The notes under the pieces: generated by a model | Seen by the model: only the letters and a program-made list of their open reading frames with translations | Told to the model about the DNA's origin: nothing | The model's database searches: none | Shown here: piece by piece, positions 46,370 through 55,462 of the stretch | Layout: every line of letters begins with the position of its first letter | Numbering within the stretch: position 1 is the first letter of the stretch | Made by a program: the position numbers and the translations under genes | NCBI GenBank assembly: GCA_050185825.1 | Contig: JBFWZA010000008.1 | Location: 62,001 to 126,000 of the forward strand | From: SZUA-309 sp050185825 | GTDB lineage: Bacteria; Pseudomonadota; Gammaproteobacteria; Pseudomonadales; Azotimanducaceae | DNA: 64,000 bases | Direction: 5' to 3'

Positions 46370-47446
46370 AAAGCAGCCGTGTTTCGCGGCCCGAAAAGGC
46401 CAATGACGATCGAAGACGTGGATCTTGACGGTCTCAAGCCCAGGGAGATCCGGGTCCGCACCTGCTTCGCCGGCATATGCCATAGTGATCTGCATTTCGT
46501 CGAAGGAATTTTTCCGTTCCGGGCGCCGGCGGTGCTCGGCCACGAGTCCGCGGGTGTCGTCGAGGAGGTGGGTTCGGACGTCGAGTACGTCGCGCCGGGC
46601 GACCACGTCATCACCTGCCTGTCGGTGTTCTGTGGGCACTGCAACCATTGCTTGTCGGGGTATCCGAACCGGTGCGGCGGACGCTCCACAGCCCGCAAGA
46701 CGGGCGAAAGGCCGCGCCTGTCGATCAACGGCGACCCGGTTGCGCAGTTCGCACACTTATCATCTTACGCGGAAGAGATGTTGGTGCACGAGAATGCGGT
46801 CGTGAAGATCCGCGAGGACATGCCTCTGGACCGGGCTGCACTCATCGGTTGTGGCGTGACCACGGGGGCGGGCGCAGCCCTGCGCACTGCCAACGTGGAG
46901 GCGGGGTCAACGGTGGCGGTCATCGGTTGCGGCGGCGTCGGTCTCAGCGCCATCAACGGCGCAGCCATTGCCGGGGCCGGCCGCATCATCGCCATCGACC
47001 GCCTTGCAGCAAAGCTCGAGCTCGCTCGGCAGTTCGGGGCCACGGATACGGTGGACGCCAGTCAGGGCGATGTCGTGGAGCGGGTCGTGGAGCTCACGCA
47101 GGGCGGCGTCGATTACTCGTTCGAGGCGATCGGCCTGAAGGTAACCTGCGAGCAGGCCTGGGGTATGCTGGCGACCGGAGGTGTCGCCACGGTCATTGGG
47201 ATGGTTCCTGGCGACCAGGTCATCGAGATTCGCGGTATGGATCTGCTGCAGGAGAAGAAGCTGCAGGGATCGATGATGGGCTCGAATCGGTTTCGTATCG
47301 ACATGCCCCGCTACGTGGATTTCTACATGGCCGGTAAGCTGATGCTCGACCCGCTCATCTCGCGGCGCATTCCACTTGCCGAGATCAACGAAGGTATGGA
47401 GGCATTGAAGACCGGAGAGGTGGCGCGACAGGTCATTGCCTTCTGA
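46367..47446 (+). CDS. Zinc-dependent alcohol dehydrogenase
   Basis: A 359-residue MDR enzyme. GICHSDLHFVEG and VLGHESAGVV hold the catalytic zinc, CGHCNHCLSGYPNRC the structural zinc, and VIGCGGVGLSAING the NAD site. It resembles the class III/NDMA-type alcohol dehydrogenase branch. It is followed after 70 bp by a Rieske oxygenase, so it could oxidise the alcohol formed upstream or recycle an aldehyde. The start is preceded by the tandem duplication described above. Confidence 0.9.
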   Translation: MKAAVFRGPKRPMTIEDVDLDGLKPREIRVRTCFAGICHSDLHFVEGIFPFRAPAVLGHESAGVVEEVGSDVEYVAPGDHVITCLSVFCGHCNHCLSGYPNRCGGRSTARKTGERPRLSINGDPVAQFAHLSSYAEEMLVHENAVVKIREDMPLDRAALIGCGVTTGAGAALRTANVEAGSTVAVIGCGGVGLSAINGAAIAGAGRIIAIDRLAAKLELARQFGATDTVDASQGDVVERVVELTQGGVDYSFEAIGLKVTCEQAWGMLATGGVATVIGMVPGDQVIEIRGMDLLQEKKLQGSMMGSNRFRIDMPRYVDFYMAGKLMLDPLISRRIPLAEINEGMEALKTGEVARQVIAF

Positions 47447-47516
47447 TGCTTGCAAAGGCAGGCCTTGGTAAGGCTACGCACATGATGCATGCAGATCGGC
47501 TGATTGAGGGCTGCTG

Positions 47517-48665
47517 GTGAAGCAGGAGACGCAAGTCAGCGAAGCCACGCGCTTGCTGGAGCTGAAGGATCAGGCCACCACTGATCTCGCCGAATCGCTG
47601 ATGCACCAGCCGGTGGCAGACTATACCGATGCGGCGATGGCGGAACGCGAGCGTGCGCGGCTATTCAGGAAGCTGCCGTTGCTGATCGGGCTCAGCTGTG
47701 AATTGCCGGAGCCAGGAACCTACCTGTGTGACGACTTCTCCGGGGTGCCGATCATCGTCCTCCGCCGTAAGGACGGAACGGTGGCTGCTTACCGCAACGT
47801 TTGTCGCCACCGCGGTGCGCGGCTGCTGTCCGGCCGGGGCACCGTGCCTGACCGGATCAGCTGTCCTTATCACGCCTGGACTTATTCAGGCGAATCCGGA
47901 GATCTGGTTGCGATCCCCTTCCGCCAGGGCTTTCCGGGGCTCGATACACGCTGCATGGGGCTCGTGCCTTTGCCGGTTCAGGAAGTACACGGGCTGATTT
48001 TCGTTGCGCCGGAGCCGTCGGCGTGCCTGGAGCCGAGCGAGTTTCTCGGCGAGCTGCGGGCGGATCTGGCGGGCTTCGTGCTCGGGGACTATCACCACTT
48101 CGAAACGCGCGTGCTAGAGCAGCCGCTCAACTGGAAGCTGGTGGTGGACACCTTTCTCGAAACGTACCATCTGAGTACGCTGCACCGGACCACCATTGCG
48201 CCGATCCTGCACAGCAACCTGAATACGTTCACTCCGTTCGGCCGTCATCTGCGCATGATTGCCGCGCGCAAGAGTATCGATGCTCTGCGCAACGAGCCGC
48301 AGTCGAGCTGGAATCTGGTGCGCCACAGCGCAATGGTGTACGTGATATTCCCCAACACCGTATTCATCATGCAGGGAGACCACCTGGAGACGTGGCGCGT
48401 CTATCCAGGAGACCGCTCTGACGCGGCGCGCATGCAGGTGTCGCTGTACACCCCTGAACGGGCGGAGACGGATTCGGCGATCCGACACTGGCGGAACAAC
48501 ATGGATCTGCTGATGGCCACAGTGCTCGAAGAGGATTTCCCGTTGGCTGCCGACATGCAGCGTGACTTCAGGGCACGAACCGACACGCTGGTGTTCGGAC
48601 GCAACGAACCGGCGCTGCAGCACTTCCACCGTGCCCTGCACGAAGAGCTATCAAACCAGGCATAG
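47517..48665 (+). CDS. Rieske non-haem iron oxygenase, large subunit
   Basis: A 382-residue oxygenase. The Rieske [2Fe-2S] site is CRHRGARLL...CPYHAW (CxH-x17-CxxH, about residues 95-118). The mononuclear iron His pair is in FLETYHLSTLH, and an acidic ligand lies near NNMDLLMATV. It belongs to the phenylpropionate/choline-monooxygenase-like group rather than classic naphthalene dioxygenase; KshA-like roles cannot be excluded. No ferredoxin or reductase subunit is adjacent. The start is GTG 47517. It is followed after 3 bp by the CMD-family gene. Confidence 0.9.
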   Translation: MKQETQVSEATRLLELKDQATTDLAESLMHQPVADYTDAAMAERERARLFRKLPLLIGLSCELPEPGTYLCDDFSGVPIIVLRRKDGTVAAYRNVCRHRGARLLSGRGTVPDRISCPYHAWTYSGESGDLVAIPFRQGFPGLDTRCMGLVPLPVQEVHGLIFVAPEPSACLEPSEFLGELRADLAGFVLGDYHHFETRVLEQPLNWKLVVDTFLETYHLSTLHRTTIAPILHSNLNTFTPFGRHLRMIAARKSIDALRNEPQSSWNLVRHSAMVYVIFPNTVFIMQGDHLETWRVYPGDRSDAARMQVSLYTPERAETDSAIRHWRNNMDLLMATVLEEDFPLAADMQRDFRARTDTLVFGRNEPALQHFHRALHEELSNQA

Positions 48666-48668
48666 AGG

Positions 48669-49049
48669 ATGACCATGACTGAAGACGAAAAAACCAGACT
48701 TGCGCAGGCCATAACCGAGCAGCTGCCGGCGCCGGAGGAAATCCGCGACGACTGGGGGCGGTTCATCATCGATACCGTGCTCCCGGAGGGAGTCTGGTCG
48801 CGGCCGGGCCTGCCGACGCGGGAACGCAGCCTGATAACGATCGCCGCCCTGTGCGCGCTGCATCGGCCGAACGAGCTCGAACTGCATGTCGGCCGGGGGC
48901 TCGACAATGGCCTTACCCGAGCAGAGATCAGCGAGGTGATCATGCACATGGCCATCTATGGAGGGTTCCCGGTGGCGGTCGAGGGTATGCGGATCGCCCG
49001 GGAGGTGTTCGATCGGCGGGGAGTACCTGCCGGCAGCAGTGAAGCCTGA
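48669..49049 (+). CDS. Carboxymuconolactone decarboxylase/AhpD-family protein
   Basis: A 126-residue single-domain CMD-fold protein: RERSLITIAALCALHRPNEL, then HVGRGLDNGLTRAEISEVIM and HMAIYGGFPVAVEGM. The lone Cys (LCALH) replaces the CxxC pair of AhpD peroxidases, so it is closer to 4-carboxymuconolactone decarboxylase or to orphan CMD proteins. ATG 48669 follows AGAGG; ATG 48675 is also possible. Its place right after the Rieske gene suggests a role in ring or lactone breakdown. Confidence 0.87.
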   Translation: MTMTEDEKTRLAQAITEQLPAPEEIRDDWGRFIIDTVLPEGVWSRPGLPTRERSLITIAALCALHRPNELELHVGRGLDNGLTRAEISEVIMHMAIYGGFPVAVEGMRIAREVFDRRGVPAGSSEA

Positions 49050-49129
49050 GGTTGCGCTATGACACGACCGCCGATGCTGCAGGATGGCAGGCTCGCGTGT
49101 CTCTTCGTCAGGCTGCTGATTGACGACTG

Positions 49130-50068
49130 ATGAAGCAAAGCCACCGCGAACCGCGGCCGCGCTCCTGGACTGTGGCGGATGGTGCCAGCGGCGGGGCGCT
49201 GGAAATCGGCGGCCTCGAGTGGGGCAGCGGTGAGGCACTCGTCCTGCTGCTGCACGCCAACGGTTTCTGCGCTGCCACCTGGGACGACGTAGCCCGCGGC
49301 CTGGCGACTCACTACCGGGTCATCGCGCTGGATGCGCGCGGTCACGGCGACTCTTCAGTTCCGCCGTCCCCCGCTGCCTACCGCTGGCACCATCTGGTTG
49401 CCGATGTGGACCAGGTGGTCGCAGCGCTGCTCGTTGAGACAGGGTGCAGGTCGGTGGCGCTGTGTGCGGGCAGCTCCCTGGGCGGTGTGATCGCCGCAGC
49501 ACTGGCGGCGGAGCGGCCGGGCGTTCTGGCGCGGGTGACGATGCTGGATCCGCCGGTGGTGCCGGATGATGAGACGCGCGCGATGCTGGGACTGCATTGG
49601 CCCGAGAGCGGCCCTGCCGACCTCGTCGAGCAGGCGCGGCGCCGGCGCCGCCACTGGCCGTCGCGAACCGCAGCGGCGGCCGGCTGGCGTGACAAGCCCA
49701 TCTTCGCAGGCTGGACCGAGAGGGCATTCCAGCGCTACCTGACGTACGGGCTCCGCGACGATGCGCAGGGCGTCACGCTGGCGTGCGCGCCTGAGGTGGA
49801 GGCCGCAATCTTCCAGCACACGGCCAGCATCGATCTATACGACCGGGCTGCCGGGATCACTGCGCCCGTGCATATAGTCCGGGCCTCCGGAGGCCGCTTC
49901 CCGCCCGGCCTCTACGAGGCGCTGGCGGCAAAAATGCCCCGCGGGCGGGTGAGCACCTTGACGGGCGGTCACCTGCTGCCGATGGAGGTCCCGGGCGCGG
50001 TGACGGAGTTGCTGCTTCAGGACCTGCGGATTAGCGCAACGACGCACCTAGCAGATCCCGGGCGATGA
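49130..50068 (+). CDS. Alpha/beta-fold hydrolase
   Basis: A 312-residue alpha/beta hydrolase. LLHANGFCAATWDD gives the oxyanion region, GSSLGG the nucleophile (Ser116), RVIALDARGHGDSS the strand-4 motif, and TGGHLLPMEVPG the catalytic His. It could be an enol-lactone, ester or C-C bond hydrolase following the CMD protein. Its 3' end overlaps the convergent ACAD gene by 38 bp, which leaves no room for a terminator between them. Confidence 0.86.
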   Translation: MKQSHREPRPRSWTVADGASGGALEIGGLEWGSGEALVLLLHANGFCAATWDDVARGLATHYRVIALDARGHGDSSVPPSPAAYRWHHLVADVDQVVAALLVETGCRSVALCAGSSLGGVIAAALAAERPGVLARVTMLDPPVVPDDETRAMLGLHWPESGPADLVEQARRRRRHWPSRTAAAAGWRDKPIFAGWTERAFQRYLTYGLRDDAQGVTLACAPEVEAAIFQHTASIDLYDRAAGITAPVHIVRASGGRFPPGLYEALAAKMPRGRVSTLTGGHLLPMEVPGAVTELLLQDLRISATTHLADPGR

Positions 50069-51197
50069 CGTGGCGCTGCACCTCGCTCGGCCCCTCGCCG
50101 ATCCGGCGGATGCGCATCTCGCGGTACCACCGCTCGAACGGAAAGTCCTTGGTCACGCCGTAGCCGCCGAACATCTGAATACATCGGTCCACTACGCGCC
50201 CGCCGGCCTCGCTGGCCACGAGCTTGGCGATGGCGGCCTCCATGCGGAACGGCTCGCCGAGCTGGGCCTTGTGGGCCGCTTCGAGGGTGAGCCAGGTGGC
50301 CTGGCGGATGTCGATCTCGTTGTCCACCAGCATCCACTGGATTGCCTGGCGAGACGCCAGCGGCGCGCCGAAGGTCTCGCGCTGTGGCACGTACTCCAAG
50401 GCCATTTCCTGGGCCTTCACTGCAACCCCGATACAGCCCGCCGCGTAAGGCAGCCGCTGTCGGGTGAGGCGGTCATTGGCGATGGCGAATCCGTGGTTGA
50501 CCTTGCCGAGGATGTTGCGTTGAGGCACTCGAACGTCTTCGAGCTGAAGCTCGGTGGCCGGGTGCGCGGTGCGCAACGTCGGCACGACGCGACGCACGTG
50601 GAAGCCGGGCAGATCGGTGTCGACGAGGAAACAGGTAATGCCGTTGCGTCCCTTGTCAGGGTCCGTGCGGGCGAACACCAGGCCGAATTCGGCCTGGTGG
50701 GCACCACTGATGAACATCTTGGTGCCGTTGATGATCCAGTCGTCGCCGTCCCGAACGGCCCGGGTGCGGATCGCGCGAGCCGGGTCGCTGCCGCCGGAGG
50801 CTTCGGTGAGGCCGAAAAAACCGCGCTTCTCACCCCGCAGCACCGGGTAGAGGTAACGTTCCTTCTGGTCGTCGGTGGCCTCGAACAGCTGCGCCAGTCC
50901 CATGCCGCCGAAGACCCCGTAGCAGGGCGCATACAGTCCGGCCCGGTGCTGGCTCATCTCGATGGCGAGCAGCACGTGGGTCACCAGGTCGACCTCGGGG
51001 CCGCCGTATTCCGGGGGCACCCCTAGGTTGTAGAGCCCCATGCTGCGGACGATCTCCACCAGCCGGGCGTGGTTATCCGGATCGAGGCGGTCGGCGTCGG
51101 GGTCGAGCCCGAGTTCCAGCGGTAGAATCTCCTCACGTACGAAACGGCGCACCATGCCGACGATGAGGTCCTGCTCGGAGGTCAGCTGAAGATCCAT
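50031..51197 (-). CDS. Acyl-CoA dehydrogenase
   Basis: A 388-residue classic ACAD with all sites: FGLTEASGGSDPARAIRTRA and GDDWIINGTKMFISGAHQA for FAD, CIQMFGGYGVTKDFP, and RIGEGPSEVQRHVIARDLLG with the Glu-containing catalytic loop present. This separates it from the two Glu-less large-type subunits at 30530 and 54202. It is the last gene of the nine-gene minus-strand operon, 9 bp after the amidohydrolase. Confidence 0.92.
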   Translation of the reverse strand: MDLQLTSEQDLIVGMVRRFVREEILPLELGLDPDADRLDPDNHARLVEIVRSMGLYNLGVPPEYGGPEVDLVTHVLLAIEMSQHRAGLYAPCYGVFGGMGLAQLFEATDDQKERYLYPVLRGEKRGFFGLTEASGGSDPARAIRTRAVRDGDDWIINGTKMFISGAHQAEFGLVFARTDPDKGRNGITCFLVDTDLPGFHVRRVVPTLRTAHPATELQLEDVRVPQRNILGKVNHGFAIANDRLTRQRLPYAAGCIGVAVKAQEMALEYVPQRETFGAPLASRQAIQWMLVDNEIDIRQATWLTLEAAHKAQLGEPFRMEAAIAKLVASEAGGRVVDRCIQMFGGYGVTKDFPFERWYREMRIRRIGEGPSEVQRHVIARDLLGASLR

Positions 51198-51206
51198 TAC
51201 CCGCGC

Positions 51207-52406
51207 TCAATCGGCCGTCTGGGGCCGGAACCCGAACAGCCGTGCCGCATTGCCGCCGAGGATCTTCTCCCGCGACTCGGGCTTGAGCGCCTTCATGGTC
51301 CGCTCAATGGCCTCGGGTGAGTGCGGCCAGGTCCCCTCGTGGTGAGGATAGTCGTTAGCCCACAGGAAGTTGTCTACAAGATCGAACGGCTCCGCCAGTG
51401 CCAGCCCCACGGGATCTTCCTGAAAGCTCGAGAAGCCGTGCCGGCGGTAGTATTCCGACGGCAATGCCTGCAGCTTGGGACGCGCCCACATGTGATGCTT
51501 GCGGTAGGCTTCGTCCATTGCTTCGAGCGCCCACGCTACCCAGCCGATGCCGGCTTCGATGGTGGCGAACCGCAGCTTCGGATGCCGCTCGAGCACCCCG
51601 GACGCGCACAGATTGGCCAGTGGTTCGATTGTCGGTGACAGTGAGTGTGACACATAATTGATCACCGCACCGCCGTGCCCTTTCGATGCCCGGGGGTCGC
51701 GGCCGGTTGAGACGTGGAACGTGATCGGCAGATCGACGTCCTCGATCAGCTCCCAGAGCGGCTCGAACTCCGGCAGGTTGTAGTTCAGGTGATCGTGATC
51801 GTGCGCGCCGAAAATCGGCTTGCAGGGCAGGCAGAGGCCGCGAAACCCGAGCTTCGCGCACCGTTCTATCTCCCGCATTGAGCCTTCGATGTCGGCGGTT
51901 GCCACGCACGCCATCGGCGAGAGCCGGTCATTGAAGTCCGCAAAGGTCTCCCAGGCCCATTCATTCCAGACCCGGCACATGGTCTGTGCGAACTCGGCGT
52001 CGCCGGTGGCCCACATCATGAGGCCTTTGTTCGGAAACAGGATCTCCGCGTCGACCCCGTCCATGGCGAGGTCGGCCAGCCGTTCCTTCGGGTCCCGGCC
52101 CGCCTGGCTGCGCGCCAGATCCTCGCCTTCGAAAGTGCTCTCGCGCAGCTTGGTCGGGCGGAATCCTTCCGAGACCATCCATTTGCCGCCCTTCTCATCC
52201 TTTTCCACCCGAGGCAGGCGGCTCTTGAAGCGCTCCGGCATACGATCGTAGAACAGATCGGACGGCTCGTTCACGTGGCCGTCGGCGGATACAACGAACA
52301 GCTTGTCGGGGTCCGTCGGCCTCGCAGTCCGCGGCCACCCTTCGACACCCGGCGTGTCGAGCCGCCAGCGGTTCGGCGCGTTGACGTCGATCTCTCTCGC
52401 TTCCAT
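51207..52406 (-). CDS. PF04909-type amidohydrolase
   Basis: A 399-residue TIM-barrel enzyme. VVSADGHVNEPSDLF carries the DxHxxEP-like first metal motif, DLPITFHVSTG the internal His, and LWANDYPHHEGTWPHS the catalytic Asp. It is close to the group annotated as predicted metal-dependent hydrolases near ACAD genes in terpenoid and steroid degraders. ATG 52406 has AGAGGAAAG upstream. It lies 147 bp downstream of the thioesterase, a gap with no other gene. Confidence 0.88.
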   Translation of the reverse strand: MEAREIDVNAPNRWRLDTPGVEGWPRTARPTDPDKLFVVSADGHVNEPSDLFYDRMPERFKSRLPRVEKDEKGGKWMVSEGFRPTKLRESTFEGEDLARSQAGRDPKERLADLAMDGVDAEILFPNKGLMMWATGDAEFAQTMCRVWNEWAWETFADFNDRLSPMACVATADIEGSMREIERCAKLGFRGLCLPCKPIFGAHDHDHLNYNLPEFEPLWELIEDVDLPITFHVSTGRDPRASKGHGGAVINYVSHSLSPTIEPLANLCASGVLERHPKLRFATIEAGIGWVAWALEAMDEAYRKHHMWARPKLQALPSEYYRRHGFSSFQEDPVGLALAEPFDLVDNFLWANDYPHHEGTWPHSPEAIERTMKALKPESREKILGGNAARLFGFRPQTAD

Positions 52407-52553
52407 GACTTTCCTCTTCGGTTCGGGTAGTACGGGCAACTAATGGGTGAGCTGCTGTTGCTGCAGCCTTCGGCGGCGCAACCGATGGGCACCGGCTGTC
52501 TCGATGATGCGCACGCCTGCGCGCGGTCCGGCCACGTCCAGTGTACCCCACCA

Positions 52554-53357
52554 CTAGCCGTTGCCCCGGTTGCCGAATCCGGGCAGCGGCAGGCACGTGG
52601 TCATGGAAGTACCGGTTCCGAGCAGCATCTCGTCGCTGCCTACCCGGATCTCGGTGCACGCGAGGCCAGCCTCGATCTGAACGAGCCGGCAGCTGCTCTG
52701 CAGGTGCGATCCTGCAAAGCGCGCGCCGGAGAATCGCAGGGCAAGATTGGGATTCGGTAACGACGCACGGCCTCTCACTGCCCGCCCTACCGGCGGTCCG
52801 ACCGAGATGTCGGCGGCGATGCACACTGCCTCGGCAGTCGCCTCCCGGACATCGAAGCCCGGATGGATCCGGGTCGTCGTGCTGTCGTCGGAGCTGGCAA
52901 CGACTTCGGGTACGAAGGTGTCGATCAATGGAATTCGGTGGCCTTTCGGGTGCTGCCATGGCAGTGGCTCGGTGGAGTGATCAGCGGGTACGCAGATCGC
53001 CGGTTGAGTCCTGACGGCCTGCTCGAGCCTGTCGGGATTCACCAGGGTCACCAGCGCCGTGGTGCAGAGCGATCCCGTATGGTCGAGCGTCTCGGTAGCG
53101 ATCACGGTCAGCGTTCGGCCTTCGCTCAGCAGCCGGGTGATCACGGTCACCATGCCCGGCCGGCAGCCTTTCAGAAAATGGCAATCAATGGCTGCAGGCA
53201 TCAGCTCGTGCCGATCGCCGAGGGCGGCGTGCAGCGAGACTGCCGCCGCAACGCCGCCGTTGGTGCCACCGAAGGCTCCGTTGAACCGCTCTCCGAGCTC
53301 GAAGGTCCAGCATCCGTTTCTCTGACGCCCCTGGAACAGTTCTGCGAACGTCTTCAC
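52554..53357 (-). CDS. Acyl-CoA thioesterase family protein (double hotdog, TesB-like)
   Basis: A 267-residue protein from a GTG whose first bases overlap the MaoC stop (GTGA). FELGERFNGAFGGTNGGVAA begins the first hotdog with the GG helix, AIDCHFLKGCRPGMVTVITR its strand pair, and a second hotdog fills the C-terminal half (IHPGFDVREATAEAV...). Longer frames upstream are open but read through MaoC codons. It may release acids from CoA thioesters or act as a CoA-binding partner of the hydratase. Confidence 0.8.
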   Translation of the reverse strand: MKTFAELFQGRQRNGCWTFELGERFNGAFGGTNGGVAAAVSLHAALGDRHELMPAAIDCHFLKGCRPGMVTVITRLLSEGRTLTVIATETLDHTGSLCTTALVTLVNPDRLEQAVRTQPAICVPADHSTEPLPWQHPKGHRIPLIDTFVPEVVASSDDSTTTRIHPGFDVREATAEAVCIAADISVGPPVGRAVRGRASLPNPNLALRFSGARFAGSHLQSSCRLVQIEAGLACTEIRVGSDEMLLGTGTSMTTCLPLPGFGNRGNG

Positions 53358-54202
53358 GTCCGATACCGGGCCCGGGCCTGGGAAAGCGCAACTTTCCCGT
53401 CCTGGGTTACGGCCTGCAGGATGGCGTTGCCCGGTTCCTCCACCCACATGCGAGTGACTATCTCGTCTTCGAACTCCACCCGCTCGGAGAATCGCCCCTC
53501 GAGGCTGACGAACCTGGTGGGGTCGCCGCCGCACAACTCGTGCAGCACCGCGCGGCCGACGAAGCCGTAGGTGCACAATCCGTGCACGAACGGCTTGTCG
53601 TAACCGGCCTTGCGGGCAAACTCTGGATCGATGTGCAGCGCAACCCGATCGCCGCTCAGGCGATAGATCGCGCCCTGTTCCTCTCTTGTCACGTCCCGCA
53701 CTTCGTGATCGGGAGCGCGGTCCGGCGGCTGGTTGAGGTCACGGGTGCTGGGCCCGGATTCGCCGTTGAACCCGCCGCCGCCGATCCAGAACAGCGTGGA
53801 GTGTGTCGAGAATATGATGCCGCCGGCGTCGCTGAAATCGGCGGTGACCCCGATGACGCCCGCCTTGCCTTTGTCCCAGATTTCCGAGATCCGGCTGCTC
53901 ATGGTCAGCTCGGCGCGCGGCGGAAGCGGCCGGTGCAACGTGATGGCCTGCTCTCCGTGCAGCATCCGCGCGATGGGCAGCTCCACCACCTTGTTGATGC
54001 TACCCATGGCCCGCATCCCCGGAATGACGGCGAATGTGGGCAGCACCTTTGGGCCCCGCCCTTCGTAGATGAAATCGAGATCCTTGCCGGGCCTTGCGCC
54101 GACTCCCAGCGCATAGAGCATCACGTCTTTATCGTTCCAGCTCACCGTGGTGGTTTCGAACTCGGTGCCGACCATGTCCGGCGACAGCGTCTTTGCGGCC
54201 AT
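53354..54202 (-). CDS. MaoC-family enoyl-CoA hydratase (double hotdog)
   Basis: A 282-residue hydratase 2-type protein. The N-terminal hotdog (about 1-125) lacks the signature; the C-terminal hotdog carries YRLSGDRVALHIDPEFARKA then GYDKPFVHGLCTYG, the hydratase 2 motif with the catalytic Asp and His. Its ATG overlaps the ACAD stop (TGATG). It would hydrate the enoyl-CoA made by the ACAD pair, as in peroxisomal MFE-2 and in steroid side-chain oxidation. Confidence 0.9.
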   Translation of the reverse strand: MAAKTLSPDMVGTEFETTTVSWNDKDVMLYALGVGARPGKDLDFIYEGRGPKVLPTFAVIPGMRAMGSINKVVELPIARMLHGEQAITLHRPLPPRAELTMSSRISEIWDKGKAGVIGVTADFSDAGGIIFSTHSTLFWIGGGGFNGESGPSTRDLNQPPDRAPDHEVRDVTREEQGAIYRLSGDRVALHIDPEFARKAGYDKPFVHGLCTYGFVGRAVLHELCGGDPTRFVSLEGRFSERVEFEDEIVTRMWVEEPGNAILQAVTQDGKVALSQARARYRT

Positions 54203-55452
54203 CAGTTACCTCCCTTGCTGCCCGTGGGGGGAGTCACCTCCCAGCGGCCGTTGTCGAAGCGTACCCGGGGCTCGCGCGGGAGCCCCAGTCCGCGCTCGGC
54301 GATGATGTTGCGCTGGATGTTGGCGGAGCCGCCGCCGATGATTCCGGTGAAGCAGCCGAGCAGGCTCTTCTGCCAGTCGCGGTCAGCCTGATGAGGGCTG
54401 CCGTCGTACAAGGTACCCGCCTCACCCAGCACATCCACAGCCAGCGAATAGATGTCGTACGCCAGTTCGGTGGCCGAAAGCTTGTTGATCAATCCCTCGA
54501 CGCCGGTCTGTTCGCGGTTGATCGATTGCGACAGCAGCCGCATGCCGTGGTACTTGTTTGCCAGGGTGCGCCCCTGAAGCTTGAGCAGCCGGTCGCGGTA
54601 GTGGTCCAGGTCCATGGCCCTGCGGGAACCGGCGGTTACCTGCTCGAGGAGCTCAACGAGGCCCTTGATGCCGCTCTGTCCCTGACCGGCGTTACCGAGC
54701 ATTCCGCGCTCGTACTTGAGCGTCACGTTGGCCACGTGCCAGCCCTGTCCGCGGGCACCGACGATGTTCTTCGCCGGGATGCGCACGTCGGTGAGGAACA
54801 CCTCGTTGAACGTGGCATCTCCGGTCATGGTCACGAGCGGACGGATGTCGATGCCGGGCCGGTCCATGGGCATGAGCAGATAGCTGATTCCGTGGTGCTT
54901 CGGCGCATCCGGCTCCGTGCGTACGAGGATGAAGCACATGTCGGCAACGTGGGCGGAGCTGGTCCAGATCTTCTGGCCGTTGATGACCCATTCGTCGCCG
55001 TCGAGTTCCGCGCGGGTGCGCAGGCTGGCGAGATCACTGCCGGCACCAGGCTCCGAGTAACCCTGACACCAGATCATTTCGCCGTAGATGGTCGGGCGGA
55101 TGTAGGCGGCGCATTGCTCCTGTGTTCCCACCTCCAGCAGCGTCGGAACCAGCATCGAGATGCCCTGGTTGCTGAGCCCGAGGGGTAGACCTGCGGCCAG
55201 GAATTCCTCCTGAATGATGCGGTTCTCGATGATGTCGGGTTGGGCGCCGTAGCCCCCGTACTCCTTGGGGATCGTGCGAGCGGCGTAACCGTGCTCGATG
55301 AGAGTGGCCTGCCATGCCAGTACGCCGGGGCCCGGACGCTCCGTGACCCCGGGAATGCCGCGGCTGCGCTGTTCCGCCGGGCGATGGCTTCGGCAGAACT
55401 TCTGCACTTCAGCGCGAAAGTCGTCGTATTCCGGGCCGTAGCTCAGGTCCAT
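54202..55452 (-). CDS. Acyl-CoA dehydrogenase, large-type subunit of a pair
   Basis: A 416-residue ACAD. CQGYSEPGAGSDLASLRTRA and GQKIWTSSAHVADMCFILVR form the FAD/substrate site. The C-terminus reads GIIGGGSANIQRNIIAERGLG: as at 30530, the catalytic-loop Glu is missing. It lies 10 bp after the small-type ACAD gene (55463), so the two likely form a heteromer. ATG 55452 follows GAGGAG. Confidence 0.9.
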   Translation of the reverse strand: MDLSYGPEYDDFRAEVQKFCRSHRPAEQRSRGIPGVTERPGPGVLAWQATLIEHGYAARTIPKEYGGYGAQPDIIENRIIQEEFLAAGLPLGLSNQGISMLVPTLLEVGTQEQCAAYIRPTIYGEMIWCQGYSEPGAGSDLASLRTRAELDGDEWVINGQKIWTSSAHVADMCFILVRTEPDAPKHHGISYLLMPMDRPGIDIRPLVTMTGDATFNEVFLTDVRIPAKNIVGARGQGWHVANVTLKYERGMLGNAGQGQSGIKGLVELLEQVTAGSRRAMDLDHYRDRLLKLQGRTLANKYHGMRLLSQSINREQTGVEGLINKLSATELAYDIYSLAVDVLGEAGTLYDGSPHQADRDWQKSLLGCFTGIIGGGSANIQRNIIAERGLGLPREPRVRFDNGRWEVTPPTGSKGGN

Positions 55453-55462
55453 GAATGACTCC

